Shown here: positions 36,236-45,094 of the stretch, piece after piece
Numbering within the stretch: position 1 is the stretch's first letter
Layout: each line of letters starts with the position of its first letter
Source: Nonomuraea angiospora
Lineage (GTDB): Bacteria > Actinomycetota > Actinomycetes > Streptosporangiales > Streptosporangiaceae
Assembly (NCBI RefSeq): GCF_014873145.1
Contig: NZ_JADBEK010000001.1
Location: 12,214,001-12,278,000, forward strand
DNA: 64,000 nucleotides
Reading direction: 5' to 3'
The notes under the pieces: generated by a model
Database searches by the model: none
The model's input: the letters and a program-made list of their open reading frames with translations, nothing else
Told to the model about the DNA's origin: nothing
Translations under genes and position numbers: made by a program

Positions 36236-37243
36236 GTGCGGATCGAGCTGCGACACATGGCCGCCGCCGGGCTGGGGCTCGGCGGGCCGGTCGCGTGGGG
36301 AGTCGTCTCCGGGCGGCCCGCGGTCGGCGCCCTGGCCGCCGTCGGAGCCCTCGCCGTGAGCGGCCTCTTCATGGGCGAGGTCCGGCCGGGCCTTCGCCGC
36401 ATCCTGGTCCATGGAGCCGCCCCGGTTGCGGGCGGGCTCGCCGGGGTCCTGGTCGCCGGGCACGGGTGGCTCACCGCCGTCGCCGTCGTGCTGGTCGCGG
36501 GCCTGCTCGCGGTGGCCGGCGGGATCAGCCGCCCCATGGCCGAGCACAGCACCCGCTTCATCGTCTTCATGGTCATCGGCACCGGCGTGGCGAAGGGTGT
36601 CGAGCCGGTCGCCGCCGCCGTGCTGTTCGCCGAAGGGGCGGCCTGGGGCCTGCTGGTCACCGCGCTCTGCCTGCACGCCCGGAAGGCGCCCGCCGAGCCG
36701 GGGGAGCCCCGCCCGGCTCCCCCGGCGAGAGCGCTGCTGCGGCGCTGGTGGAGGACGCTGGGGAGCGCTCCCGGGTGGCAGTACCCCATCCGCCTGACCA
36801 CCTGCCTCGCCGCCGCCGAGGCCGCCGGGCTCCTGTGGCCGCAGCCGACCGCGTCGTGGATCGCCGTCACCGTGGTGATCGTCGTCCGGCGCCGCCTGGA
36901 CGGCGCGGCGCGGCGGACGGCCGAGCGGGCCGCCGGCACCGCCGCCGGGGTCGTCGCCGGATCCGCCGTGCTGCTGTGGGTGCCGCCGTCGTGGCTGTTC
37001 GTGCTGCTCGTCGCCGCGCTCGCCGCGGTCAGGCCGGCGCTCAAGGAGCACCACCACACCTTGTACGCGACCGTCATGACCCCGCTCGTCCTGCTGCTCA
37101 TGGAGGGCGGCGCACGTGTGGCACCCGCCACGATCGGGTACCGGCTGGCGGACACGGCCATCGGCTGCGTACTGGCCCTGGGGCTCGGGTATCTGCCCTG
37201 GGTGGTACGCCGGGAAAGGAGCATTCGTGCCGTCGTGGGCTGA
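36236..37243 (+). CDS. FUSC-family membrane transporter
   Basis: 335 residues. Two hydrophobic blocks (about 10-145 and 185-325), each with several helices, joined by a charged Pro-rich loop (about 148-175, ARKAPAEPGEPRPAPP). The second block shows the FUSC signature (QYPIRLTTCLAAAEAAG, SWIAVTVVIVVRR). The family exports aromatic carboxylic acids and similar stressors. GTG start with GGGAGG upstream. Divergent from a MarR regulator, and overlaps the next gene by 17 bp. Confidence 0.85.
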   Translation: MRIELRHMAAAGLGLGGPVAWGVVSGRPAVGALAAVGALAVSGLFMGEVRPGLRRILVHGAAPVAGGLAGVLVAGHGWLTAVAVVLVAGLLAVAGGISRPMAEHSTRFIVFMVIGTGVAKGVEPVAAAVLFAEGAAWGLLVTALCLHARKAPAEPGEPRPAPPARALLRRWWRTLGSAPGWQYPIRLTTCLAAAEAAGLLWPQPTASWIAVTVVIVVRRRLDGAARRTAERAAGTAAGVVAGSAVLLWVPPSWLFVLLVAALAAVRPALKEHHHTLYATVMTPLVLLLMEGGARVAPATIGYRLADTAIGCVLALGLGYLPWVVRRERSIRAVVG

Positions 37244-38513
37244 ACATGCGATCTGGTGGCACGTCTACCCGCTCGGCTTCACCGGAGCCCCCGCCACGGC
37301 GGGCGACGCCGGCGGCGTGCGGCACCGGCTGCGCCGGCTCGAGTCGTGGCTGGACTACGCGGTCGAGCTGGGCTGTTCGGGCCTCCAGCTCGGTCCGATC
37401 TTCGCCGCCGAGTCCCACGGTTACGACACCGTCGACCACCTCAGGATCGACCCGCGCCTCGGCGACGATCGCGACTTCGACGCCCTCGTCGCCAAGGCGC
37501 GCGAGCGCGGGCTGCGCATCGTCCTCGACGGCGTGTTCAACCACGTGGGCCGCTCCTTCGCGGCCGGCGACGGGTGGTTCAAGCGCGGCCCCGGCGGCTA
37601 CGAGGTCTTCGAGGGTCACCACGGGCTCGTCACGCTCGACCACGCCCTGCCCGCCGTCCAGCGGTACGTGGCCGGCGTGCTCGACCACTGGCTCGGCCGC
37701 GGCGCCTCGGGGTGGCGGCTCGACGCCGCGTACGCCGTGCCGGCGTGGTTCTGGCGGAAGGTCCTGCCGGAGGTACGCGAACGGCATCCGGAGGCGTGGT
37801 TCGGCGGCGAGGTGATCCACGGCGACTACGCCGGTTACGTCAGGGAGTCGGGGCTCGACTCGGTCACCCAGTACGAGCTGTGGAAGGCCATCTGGAGCTC
37901 GCTCAACGACCGCAACCTCTTCGAGCTCGCCTGGGCCCTCGACCGCCACGACCAGCTGCTCGACACGTTCGTGCCGCTCACGTTCGTCGGGAACCACGAC
38001 GTCACCAGGCTCGCCACCCGGCTCGACGACCCCCGCCACCTGGGCCACGCGCTGGCCGTGCTGTTCACCGTCGCGGGCCTGCCCAGCGTCTATTACGGGG
38101 ACGAGCAGGCGTTCCAGGGGCTGAAGGAGGAACGGGCGGGCGGCGACGACGCGATCAGACCGGCGTTCCCCGCGGAGCCGGGCGGCCTGGCGCCGTCCGG
38201 GACCGAGACGTACCGGCTACACCAGCGGCTCATCGGCTTCCGCAGGCGCCACCCATGGCTGCACCGGGCCCGGACCACCGCCGAACAGCTCACCAACACC
38301 ACCGTCGCGCTCCGCAGCCGCGGGGGACCCGGCGAGGAGGTCGTCACGCTGCTGAACCTCGGCGACCAGCCGCACCGCTTCCACCTCGGCGAGGCCCGGC
38401 CCGCCTTCCAGGACGATCGGGGGGACCCGGCCGAGGTCCCCGCCCACGGCTGGCGCATCGTGACTCAGATCACCAAAGAAGTAGGGAATAAGGGGAGTCA
38501 AGGGATCCGTTGA
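37227..38513 (+). CDS. GH13 alpha-amylase-family glycoside hydrolase
   Basis: 428 residues, cytoplasmic (no signal peptide). The TIM-barrel catalytic motifs are present: LDGVFNHVG (region I), GWRLDAAYAV with the nucleophile Asp (II), WFGGEVIHGD with the acid/base Glu (III) and FVGNHDVTR with the stabilising Asp (IV). A short C-terminal beta domain follows. It acts on alpha-glucans or trehalose-like sugars. GTG with AAAGGAG upstream; the first 17 bp lie inside the FUSC gene, so the two are translationally linked, an odd pairing of a glycan enzyme with an exporter. Confidence 0.9.
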   Translation: MPSWAEHAIWWHVYPLGFTGAPATAGDAGGVRHRLRRLESWLDYAVELGCSGLQLGPIFAAESHGYDTVDHLRIDPRLGDDRDFDALVAKARERGLRIVLDGVFNHVGRSFAAGDGWFKRGPGGYEVFEGHHGLVTLDHALPAVQRYVAGVLDHWLGRGASGWRLDAAYAVPAWFWRKVLPEVRERHPEAWFGGEVIHGDYAGYVRESGLDSVTQYELWKAIWSSLNDRNLFELAWALDRHDQLLDTFVPLTFVGNHDVTRLATRLDDPRHLGHALAVLFTVAGLPSVYYGDEQAFQGLKEERAGGDDAIRPAFPAEPGGLAPSGTETYRLHQRLIGFRRRHPWLHRARTTAEQLTNTTVALRSRGGPGEEVVTLLNLGDQPHRFHLGEARPAFQDDRGDPAEVPAHGWRIVTQITKEVGNKGSQGIR

Positions 38514-38633
38514 ATCGGGCGTGAACGAGGCATACGCGTACGACACGAGCGCCCACCGGGACGGCTCGTGTTGTCGTATGGGGCGAATGCCGAGCTGAAG
38601 CAGAGATCCGTCCGTTCCTCCGTGAAGGTCACC

Positions 38634-38699
38634 ATGATCGCACCTTGTTTCGTGCTGCGCAGGCTGAGCCACCTGCCCTTCCACCCCGGCACCCGCTGA
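38634..38699 (+). CDS. Possible 21-residue leader peptide upstream of metN
   Basis: ATG at 38634 with GAAGG 6 bases upstream opens 21 codons (MIAPCFVLRRLSH and eight more) to a TGA, 80 bp before metN. The LRR(x)xH part loosely recalls the short leader peptides that precede many actinobacterial sulfur-compound operons. Only the position and the ribosome site support it. An inverted repeat with CACGAGC/GCTCGTG arms lies upstream (about 38555-38580). No SAM riboswitch was recognised. Confidence 0.3.
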   Translation: MIAPCFVLRRLSHLPFHPGTR

Positions 38700-38779
38700 C
38701 GCCGGCCCCCTTTCTTCCTGAATGTGATGTACGTTTCCGCGGCCCGCCGACGGGCCGCTCTCAGTCGTGGGGATATTCC

Positions 38780-39736
38780 GTGATCCAGGCTTCAGGCCTG
38801 CGCAAGCAGTACGGGGAGACCGTCGCGCTGGACGGCGTCGACCTGCACGTGCGCGAAGGCGAGATCTACGGCGTGCTCGGCCAGAGCGGCGCCGGCAAGA
38901 GCACGCTTCTGCGCTGCGTCAACCTGCTCGAACGCCCCACCGCGGGCACCGTCACCGTCGCCGGGCAGGACCTGACCGCGCTGCGCAGCGCCGAGCTCAA
39001 CCGCGCCCGCCAGCGCATCGGCATGATCCACCAGCACTTCGCGCTGCTGAGCTCGCGCACGGTCGCGGGCAACGTCGCCTTCCCCCTGGAGATCATGGGG
39101 GTGCCCAGGGCCGAGCGCGACCGCCGCGTGGCCGAGCTGCTGGAGCTCGTCGGGCTCGCGGGGCGCGGCAAGGACCGCCCCAACCAGCTCTCCGGCGGCC
39201 AGAAGCAGCGGGTCGGCATCGCCAGGGCGCTCGCGGGCAACCCGTCCGTGCTGCTGTCGGACGAGGCCACCTCCGCGCTCGACCCGGCCACCACCCAGTC
39301 GATTCTCGCGCTGCTCAAGCGGCTCAACGCCGAGCTGGGCCTGACGATCCTGCTCATCACCCACGAGATGAACGTCGTCAAGAGCGTCTGCGACTCCGTC
39401 GCCATCATGGCGAACGGGCGCATCGAGGAGTCGGGCGCCATCGCGGACCTCATCCGTACCCCCGGATCCCGCTTGACCAGGGAGATCTTCCCGCTGCCCG
39501 AGCCCGCCCCGGCCGGCTCGGTGACGCTGACGTTCACCGGCGACCCGCGGCAGCCGGTCGTGTCGGAGGTGGTCAGGAAGTTCTCGGTGGACCTGAGCAT
39601 CCTGGGCGGTTCGATCGAGGACCTCGCCGGCGGCTCGGTGGGCCGGCTGCGGGTCGCGCTCGACGGCGCCGAGAGCGCCGCGGCGCTGGCGTACCTGCGT
39701 GACGCGGGGCTGATCGTGGAGGTGGAGGGCATATGA
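38780..39736 (+). CDS. metN: Methionine ABC transporter ATPase MetN
   Basis: 318 residues. Walker A GQSGAGKST, Q-loop IHQHFALLSSRTVAGN, signature LSGGQKQRVGIARAL, Walker B VLLSDEATSALDP and H-loop LITHEMNVV are all present. The LSDEATSALDP form is the MetN hallmark. The last 75 residues form the NIL domain, which in MetN binds methionine and shuts transport off (trans-inhibition). GTG start with GGGGA upstream. First gene of metNIQ. Confidence 0.96.
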   Translation: MIQASGLRKQYGETVALDGVDLHVREGEIYGVLGQSGAGKSTLLRCVNLLERPTAGTVTVAGQDLTALRSAELNRARQRIGMIHQHFALLSSRTVAGNVAFPLEIMGVPRAERDRRVAELLELVGLAGRGKDRPNQLSGGQKQRVGIARALAGNPSVLLSDEATSALDPATTQSILALLKRLNAELGLTILLITHEMNVVKSVCDSVAIMANGRIEESGAIADLIRTPGSRLTREIFPLPEPAPAGSVTLTFTGDPRQPVVSEVVRKFSVDLSILGGSIEDLAGGSVGRLRVALDGAESAAALAYLRDAGLIVEVEGI

Positions 39737-39804
39737 CCGAGCTTGTCGAGGTCATCGATAAGCACAGCACCTTGGTCATGAGACCGACGAAGGAGGGCTC
39801 ATGA
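39733..39804 (+). CDS. 23-residue ORF bridging metN and metI
   Basis: ATG at 39733 overlaps the metN stop (ATGA) and its TGA at 39802-39804 overlaps the metI ATG (again ATGA). The peptide begins MTELVEVIDKHSTLV and ends KEGS. The double 4-nt overlap is the standard coupling arrangement of this genome, so ribosomes ending metN could read through this ORF to reach metI. Whether the peptide itself matters is unknown; no family recognised. Confidence 0.5.
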   Translation: MTELVEVIDKHSTLVMRPTKEGS

Positions 39805-40457
39805 CGTGGGATGAGATCCTGCCGCTGCTCGGTCCGGCGACGCTGGAGACGGCGCAGATGGTCGGCTGGTCGACGCTGTTCACGGCGCTGCTCGGGCTGC
39901 CGCTCGGCGTGGCGCTGGTGGTGTTCGACCGGAACGGGCTGCGGCCGGCGCCGGCGCTCAAGTCGGCCCTCGGGTTCGTGGTCAACATCGGGCGGTCGCT
40001 GCCGTTCATCGTGCTGATGATCGCCGTCATCCCGTTCACCCGGCTCGTCGTCGGCACCACCATCGGGACGGCCGCGTTCGTGGTGCCGCTCACCGTCGGC
40101 GCGGTGCCGTTCTTCGCCCGCCTCGTCGAGACGGCGCTCAGGGAGGTCGGCCCGGACGTGGTGCAGGCCGCGCAGGCCATGGGCGCGAGCCGGGCCACCA
40201 TCGTGCGCAAGGTCCTGCTGCCCGAGGCTCTGCCCGGGCTGGTCGCGGGCCTGACCGTGACCGTCGTCGCGCTCATCGGCTACAGCGCCATGGCCGGCAC
40301 GCTCGGCGGCGGCGGGCTGGGCGACCTGGCGGTCCGGTACGGCTACCAGCGGTTCGAGACGCTGCTGATGATCGTGACCGTCGTCCTGCTCCTCGTGATC
40401 GTGCAACTTCTGCAGAGCCTGGGCGACTGGGTCGCTCGGCGCCTATCTCACAAATAA
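39801..40457 (+). CDS. metI: Methionine ABC transporter permease MetI
   Basis: 218 residues with five to six membrane helices and the MetI/BPD-transport signature (LPFIVLMIAVIPFTRLVVGT, then the EAA loop QAAQAMGASRATIVRKVLLPEALPG, landmarks AMGAS and VLLPEA). The ATG has AAGGAGG 4 bases upstream and overlaps the stop of a 23-residue ORF. Forms the membrane channel of the D/L-methionine importer with MetN and MetQ. Confidence 0.96.
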   Translation: MTWDEILPLLGPATLETAQMVGWSTLFTALLGLPLGVALVVFDRNGLRPAPALKSALGFVVNIGRSLPFIVLMIAVIPFTRLVVGTTIGTAAFVVPLTVGAVPFFARLVETALREVGPDVVQAAQAMGASRATIVRKVLLPEALPGLVAGLTVTVVALIGYSAMAGTLGGGGLGDLAVRYGYQRFETLLMIVTVVLLLVIVQLLQSLGDWVARRLSHK

Positions 40458-40466
40458 GGAAAAATC

Positions 40467-41288
40467 ATGAAATTTCGTTATATAGCGGGTGCTGTTGCGC
40501 TGGCCTTGTCGCTCGCCGCATGCGGATCGTCGCAGCCCGCGACGAAGGCCGCCGAGTCGGCCGACACCGTGCTGAAGGTGGGCGCGAGCCCGGTGCCGCA
40601 CGCGGAGATCCTCAACTTCGTCAAGCAGAACCTGGCCCCGGCCGCCGGGCTCAAGCTCGAGATCGTGGAGTTCACCGACTACGTGCAGCCGAACGTGCAG
40701 CTCGACGAGGGCCAGCTGGGCGCGAACTTCTTCCAGCACAAGCCGTACCTGGACGACTTCAACGCCTCCAAGGGCACCAAGCTGACCTTCGTCACGCCGG
40801 TGCACCTGGAGCCGCTGGGCCTCTACTCCAAGAAGATCACCTCAGTGTCCGCGCTGGCCGGTGGCGCGACCGTGGCCGTGCCGAACGACGCCACCAACCT
40901 CGGCCGCGCGCTCAAGCTGCTCGCCGACAACGGCCTGGTCAAGCTCAAGGACGGCGTCGGCACCGCCGCCACCGAGCGCGACGTCGTGGACAACCCGAAG
41001 AAGCTGCAGTTCAAGCCGCTCGAAGCCGCTCAGCTCCCGCGCTCGCTCGAGGACGTGGACGCCGCCGTCATCAACGGCAACTACGCCATCGAGGCGGGGC
41101 TCAAGCCCGCGTCGCAGGCGCTGGTGCTGGAGAAGACCGAGGGCAACCCGTACGTGAACGGCCTCGTCGTCAAGGCCGGCCACGAGAAGGACGCCAACAT
41201 CGTCACGCTCGGGAAGCTGCTGCAGGACCAGAAGGTCAAGGACTTCATCAAGCAGAAGTACGAGGGCTCCGTCATCCCGGCCGAGTGA
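40467..41288 (+). CDS. metQ: Methionine-binding lipoprotein MetQ
   Basis: 273 residues. A lipoprotein signal peptide ends in the lipobox SLAAC, with the lipidated Cys at residue 19. The mature part is a NlpA/MetQ binding protein: KVGASPVPHAEILNF, FTDYVQPNVQLDEGQLGANFF region, AVPNDATNLGRALKLL and AVINGNYAIEAGL. It captures methionine outside the membrane and delivers it to MetI. Last gene of the operon, followed by a strong hairpin. Confidence 0.96.
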   Translation: MKFRYIAGAVALALSLAACGSSQPATKAAESADTVLKVGASPVPHAEILNFVKQNLAPAAGLKLEIVEFTDYVQPNVQLDEGQLGANFFQHKPYLDDFNASKGTKLTFVTPVHLEPLGLYSKKITSVSALAGGATVAVPNDATNLGRALKLLADNGLVKLKDGVGTAATERDVVDNPKKLQFKPLEAAQLPRSLEDVDAAVINGNYAIEAGLKPASQALVLEKTEGNPYVNGLVVKAGHEKDANIVTLGKLLQDQKVKDFIKQKYEGSVIPAE

Positions 41289-41291
41289 CCG

Positions 41292-41327
41292 CCGAGGGGC
41301 GGCGGGCCTCACCCCGCCGCCCCTCGG
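41292..41327 (+). terminator. Rho-independent-like hairpin after metQ
   Basis: CCGAGGGGCGGCGGG (41292-41306) and CCCGCCGCCCCTCGG (41313-41327) are perfectly complementary over 15 bp with a 6-base loop, 4 bp after the metQ stop. No T tract follows, common in high-GC actinobacteria. Confidence 0.85.
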
Positions 41328-41365
41328 TGCTGGCGCGGGCGCGGGGCACCGAATAGTGTTCGGTC

Positions 41366-42901
41366 ATGTATCCGGGAGCCATCGCAGCAGTCACCCCAGA
41401 CAAGCCCGCTGTGATCATGGCGGGCTCCGGACGGATCATCACCTACCGCGAGCTGGACGAGGAGTCCAACCGGCTGGCCCACCTGCTCCGCGCCGCCGGG
41501 CTGCGCCCCGGTGACCACATCGCCTTCATGCTCGCCAACCACCCCCTCTTCCTGGCCGTCGCCTGGGCCGCGCAGCGCTCGGGGCTGTACTACACGCCGA
41601 TCAGCTCCCGCCTGCAGACCGGCGAACTGGCCTACATCATCGGCAACTGCGGCGCCCGGGCGTTCATCTCCAGCGCCGACCTGGCCGCCGTCGCCACCTC
41701 GGTCACCGCCGTCACGCCCGGGGTCGAGACGCGGCTCATGCTGGACGGCACGGCCGAGGGCTTCGAGTCGTACGAGGAGGCGGTCGCCAAGCAGCCGGCC
41801 ACCCCCATCGACGACGAGTGCATGGGCGTGGACATGCTCTACTCCTCGGGCACCACGGGACGGCCGAAGGGCGTCAAGATCCCCTCGGCGCACGGCCCGC
41901 TCACCGAGCCCGGCATGCTGCTCCAGCTCATCCAGGCGCTGTTCGCGCCGTCGGCGGACAGCGTCTACCTCTCGCCGGCCCCGCTCTACCACGCCGCCCC
42001 GCTGCGCTACAGCCTGACGTTCCAGCGGCTCGGGGCCACGGTGGTGGTGATGGAGCGCTTCGACCCCGAGCAGTTCCTGGCGCTGGTGGAGCGGTACGGG
42101 GTGACGCACGCGCAGCTCGTGCCCACGATGTTCATCAAGATGCTCAAACTGCCCGAAGAAACGCGGACAAAGTACGATATTTCCTCGCTCGCGTACGCGA
42201 TCCACGCCGCCGCCCCCTGCCCCGTCCCCGTCAAGGAGCAGATGATCGACTGGTGGGGCCCGATCATCCACGAGTACTACGCGGGCACCGAGGGCAACGG
42301 CTTCCTCTACGTCAACTCCCAGGACTGGCTCCGGCACAAGGGCACGGTCGGCCGCTCCTTGCTCGGCGTCGTGCACGTCTGCGACGAGGACGGTAACGAC
42401 CTGCCCCCGGGCGAGCACGGCACGATCTACTTCGAGAAGGGCGGCCGGTTCGAGTATCACGACGACCCGGACAAGACCCGCTCCGCGCAGGACCCTCAGG
42501 GCAGGGGCTGGACCACGCTCGGCGACATCGGCCGCCTGGACGCCGACGGCTTCCTCTACCTCACCGACCGCCGCTCGTACATGATCATCTCCGGCGGGGT
42601 GAACATCTACCCGCAGGAGGCCGAGAACGTCCTGTCGGTGCATCCGAAGGTGGCCGACGTGGCGGTGTTCGGGGTGCCGGACGAGGAGATGGGCGAGCAG
42701 GTCAAGGCCGTGGTCGAGCCGGTCTCCATGGCCGAGGCCGGCCCGGGGCTGGAGGCGGAGCTGATCGCGTACTGCCGCGAGCGGCTGGCCCACTACAAGT
42801 GCCCGAAGTCGGTGGACTTCCGCGAGCAGCTGCCCCGCCACCCGACGGGCAAGCTCTACAAGCGCCTGCTCAGGGACGAGTACTGGCCGGCTTCCGGGTA
42901 A
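41366..42901 (+). CDS. Acyl-CoA synthetase (AMP-forming, FadD-like)
   Basis: 511 residues. The AMP-binding motif is YSSGTTGRPKGVKIPS, the A5 motif is EYYAGTEGNGFL, the A7 motif LGDIGRLDADGFLYLTDR and the C-terminal catalytic Lys lies in LPRHPTGKLYKR. It activates a fatty or other carboxylic acid to the CoA thioester. The family resembles acyl-CoA synthetases of lipid or sterol side-chain catabolism, but the chain length cannot be told. It stands alone between the met terminator and the HtrA-like gene. Confidence 0.93.
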   Translation: MYPGAIAAVTPDKPAVIMAGSGRIITYRELDEESNRLAHLLRAAGLRPGDHIAFMLANHPLFLAVAWAAQRSGLYYTPISSRLQTGELAYIIGNCGARAFISSADLAAVATSVTAVTPGVETRLMLDGTAEGFESYEEAVAKQPATPIDDECMGVDMLYSSGTTGRPKGVKIPSAHGPLTEPGMLLQLIQALFAPSADSVYLSPAPLYHAAPLRYSLTFQRLGATVVVMERFDPEQFLALVERYGVTHAQLVPTMFIKMLKLPEETRTKYDISSLAYAIHAAAPCPVPVKEQMIDWWGPIIHEYYAGTEGNGFLYVNSQDWLRHKGTVGRSLLGVVHVCDEDGNDLPPGEHGTIYFEKGGRFEYHDDPDKTRSAQDPQGRGWTTLGDIGRLDADGFLYLTDRRSYMIISGGVNIYPQEAENVLSVHPKVADVAVFGVPDEEMGEQVKAVVEPVSMAEAGPGLEAELIAYCRERLAHYKCPKSVDFREQLPRHPTGKLYKRLLRDEYWPASG

Positions 42902-43055
42902 ATTTTCCGCATTTTCTCCTGGCTGTCGCCGGCGGTCCCACCTTGGCTGATAAGGCTTCCGTTCCCTCTTCTCATGAACCTCTGATCAGCCGCTTAACCA
43001 GCTCTTACGCGCCTCTTGGCACCCTTGAGTCATCGGTACTCGAGGGAGATGACAG

Positions 43056-44288
43056 ATGAACGCGAACGAGCCTCACGAGCAGGGGACCGGTGGGTGGAGC
43101 CAGTTCGGCAGCACCCCGCCGGCCGCCGGGGGCTTTCCCCGGCGGGACACGCAGATCATGGAGCAGCCGGCCCCGCCTTCCTCGCCACCGAAGAAGCCCG
43201 GCTTCGTCACAGGCCGCAAGGCCGTTGCCGGGCTCGCCCTGGCGGCCACGGCCATCGGCGGCGGCGTCGTGGGGGCCGTCGTCGCCAACGCGTTCCAGCC
43301 GACGCAGCTGGCCAGCAGCGCCACGCCGAGCCCCGTCTTCAAGACGGCCTCCAACCAGCTCACCGTCGCGCAGGTGGCCGCCAAGGTGCAGCCGACCGTC
43401 GTGATGATCCAGGGGCAGAGCGGTGAGGGCTCCGGCGTCGTGCTGTCGGAGGACGGGCTCATCCTCACCAACAACCACGTGGTCGTGGGCGCGGGCCAGG
43501 GCGGCGGGCAGATGACCGTCAAGTTCAACGACGGCAAGACCGCCAAGGCCACCGTCGTCGGCACCGACCCCTCCACGGACCTGGCCGTCATCAGGGCGGA
43601 AGGCGTGTCGGGGCTGACCAAGGCCACGCTCGGCGACAGCGACATCGTCAAGGTCGGCGACCCCGTACTGGCCATCGGAAGCCCGCTCGGCCTCGACGGA
43701 TCCGTCACCGCGGGCATCGTCAGCGCGCTCGACCGCACGCTCACCGTCGGCGGCGAGCAGCGCCAGCAGATCCCGCCCGGCTGGGGCTGGGGCCAGCAGG
43801 ACCAGGGGAGCCAGACCACCACGATCGGCGGCGCCATCCAGACCGACGCCTCGATCAACCCCGGCAACTCCGGCGGCGCGCTGGTGAACGCCGCGGGCGA
43901 GCTCATCGGCATCAACACCGCGATCGCCTCGGACGCCGCGGGCGGCGGCGTCGGCTTCGCCATCCCGGTCAACACCGCCAAGCAGGTCTCCGAGCAGCTC
44001 ATCAACAGCGGCAAGGTCAGCCACGCGTTCCTCGGCGTGAGCGTCACCGACGCGACCGGCGACGTGCCGGGAGCCCTCGTCAGGCAGGTCACCGACGGGA
44101 GCCCGGCGGCCACGGCGGGACTGCGGCAGGGTGACCTGATCACCAAGATCGGTGACAAGGCGGTTGACGGGGGAGATACTGTAGTTGGGCAGGTCAGAGG
44201 TTTTAAACCCGGCCAACAGGTCAAGATCACATACATGAGGGACGGCAAGACGTCCGACGTCACCGTGACCCTCCAAGAGAAGAAGTAA
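43056..44288 (+). CDS. HtrA/DegP-like membrane-anchored serine protease with PDZ domain
   Basis: 410 residues. A disordered Pro-rich cytoplasmic N terminus (1-52), one membrane anchor (about 55-78), then a trypsin-like S1C domain with the catalytic triad in TNNHVV, STDLAVI and NPGNSGGAL, and a C-terminal PDZ domain (AFLGVSVTDATGD, GSPAATAGLRQGD). Such proteases handle misfolded proteins outside the membrane. ATG with GGGAG upstream. No sensor pair is adjacent. The transcript ends at a hairpin shared with the convergent ABC operon. Confidence 0.93.
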   Translation: MNANEPHEQGTGGWSQFGSTPPAAGGFPRRDTQIMEQPAPPSSPPKKPGFVTGRKAVAGLALAATAIGGGVVGAVVANAFQPTQLASSATPSPVFKTASNQLTVAQVAAKVQPTVVMIQGQSGEGSGVVLSEDGLILTNNHVVVGAGQGGGQMTVKFNDGKTAKATVVGTDPSTDLAVIRAEGVSGLTKATLGDSDIVKVGDPVLAIGSPLGLDGSVTAGIVSALDRTLTVGGEQRQQIPPGWGWGQQDQGSQTTTIGGAIQTDASINPGNSGGALVNAAGELIGINTAIASDAAGGGVGFAIPVNTAKQVSEQLINSGKVSHAFLGVSVTDATGDVPGALVRQVTDGSPAATAGLRQGDLITKIGDKAVDGGDTVVGQVRGFKPGQQVKITYMRDGKTSDVTVTLQEKK

Positions 44289-44307
44289 CCAGGACCCCCT
44301 CCCGGAC

Positions 44308-44348
44308 GGGTGTGCCGTTGAGATCGCTGCGGACTCGGCGGCACACCC
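44308..44348. terminator. Bidirectional hairpin between htrA-like gene and ABC permease
   Basis: GGGTGTGCCG (44308-44317) pairs with CGGCACACCC (44339-44348), loop 21 nt, lying between two convergent stop codons (44288 and 44354). Confidence 0.65.
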
Positions 44349-44353
44349 CCCTC

Positions 44354-45094
44354 TCAGGAGAAGCGCCGGCCCTCGTCGCGGCGGTAGGCCCAGCCCGCGG
44401 CGAGGGCGAGGACGACCGTCCAGACGGCCAGCATGACGAGGGCGACCACGTTCGGGGCGCGGTCCGCGGTCACCGCCCAGAGCAGCTCCGCCGCACCCCG
44501 GGTCGGCACGTACGGGGAGACGCTTTCGATGAAGCCGGGCAGGACCTGGGGCGGCAGCAGCAGCCCGCCCAGCACCGCCAGCGGGAAGAACAGGATCTGC
44601 GAGACCGCGATGGCCGCCTTCGAGCTCAGCCGGAAGCCGATGAACAGGGCCAGCAGCATGAACGGGATCCCGCCGGCGACCAGCACGGCCAGCCCGAGCA
44701 GCAGCTTCACCGGCGTGATGGTGGCCTCCGTGAGGAACGCCGCCACCAGCAGCACGGGGATCACCGAGACCAGCATGACGGCCACCGTCGACAGGATCCG
44801 CCCGGCGAAGCGGGGGAACGGGCCCGCCGGGAGCGTGCGCAGGTAGGGGTTCCAGGGCTGCTCGCGGTCCTGGGCGACGGTGATGCTGAGCCCGATCAAC
44901 GCCCCCGACATGGCCCCGAAGAACATCAGCGACGCCGTCGCCATCGTGGCCTGCTGCGGATCCCGCCCCGCGAACGGCACCACGAACGCCAGCATCGACA
45001 CGGCCGGGAAGAACGCGCTCGCCAGGAGGCTGATGGGCACCCGGAGCTGCTCCAGCATGAGGTAGCGGGTGTGCGCGAGGACCAGGCTAGGCAT
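44354..45094 (-). CDS. ABC-2 type exporter permease
   Basis: 246 residues with six membrane helices in the ABC-2 layout (LLASAFFPAVSMLAFVV, MFFGAMSGALIGLSI, TVAVMLVSVIPVLLVA and three more). Typical ABC-2 stretch FPLAVLGGLLLPPQVLP before the last helices. Pairs with the ATPase encoded upstream, with which it overlaps by 8 nt. Last of a four-gene operon (membrane protein, regulator, ATPase, permease). Substrate unknown; likely drug, lipid or polysaccharide export. Confidence 0.9.
   Translation of the reverse strand: MPSLVLAHTRYLMLEQLRVPISLLASAFFPAVSMLAFVVPFAGRDPQQATMATASLMFFGAMSGALIGLSITVAQDREQPWNPYLRTLPAGPFPRFAGRILSTVAVMLVSVIPVLLVAAFLTEATITPVKLLLGLAVLVAGGIPFMLLALFIGFRLSSKAAIAVSQILFFPLAVLGGLLLPPQVLPGFIESVSPYVPTRGAAELLWAVTADRAPNVVALVMLAVWTVVLALAAGWAYRRDEGRRFS

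Noticed and set aside
38514..38779. SAM riboswitch upstream of metN
   Set aside because: The conserved S-box or SAM-IV core sequences are not visible; only short inverted repeats and a small ORF are present.
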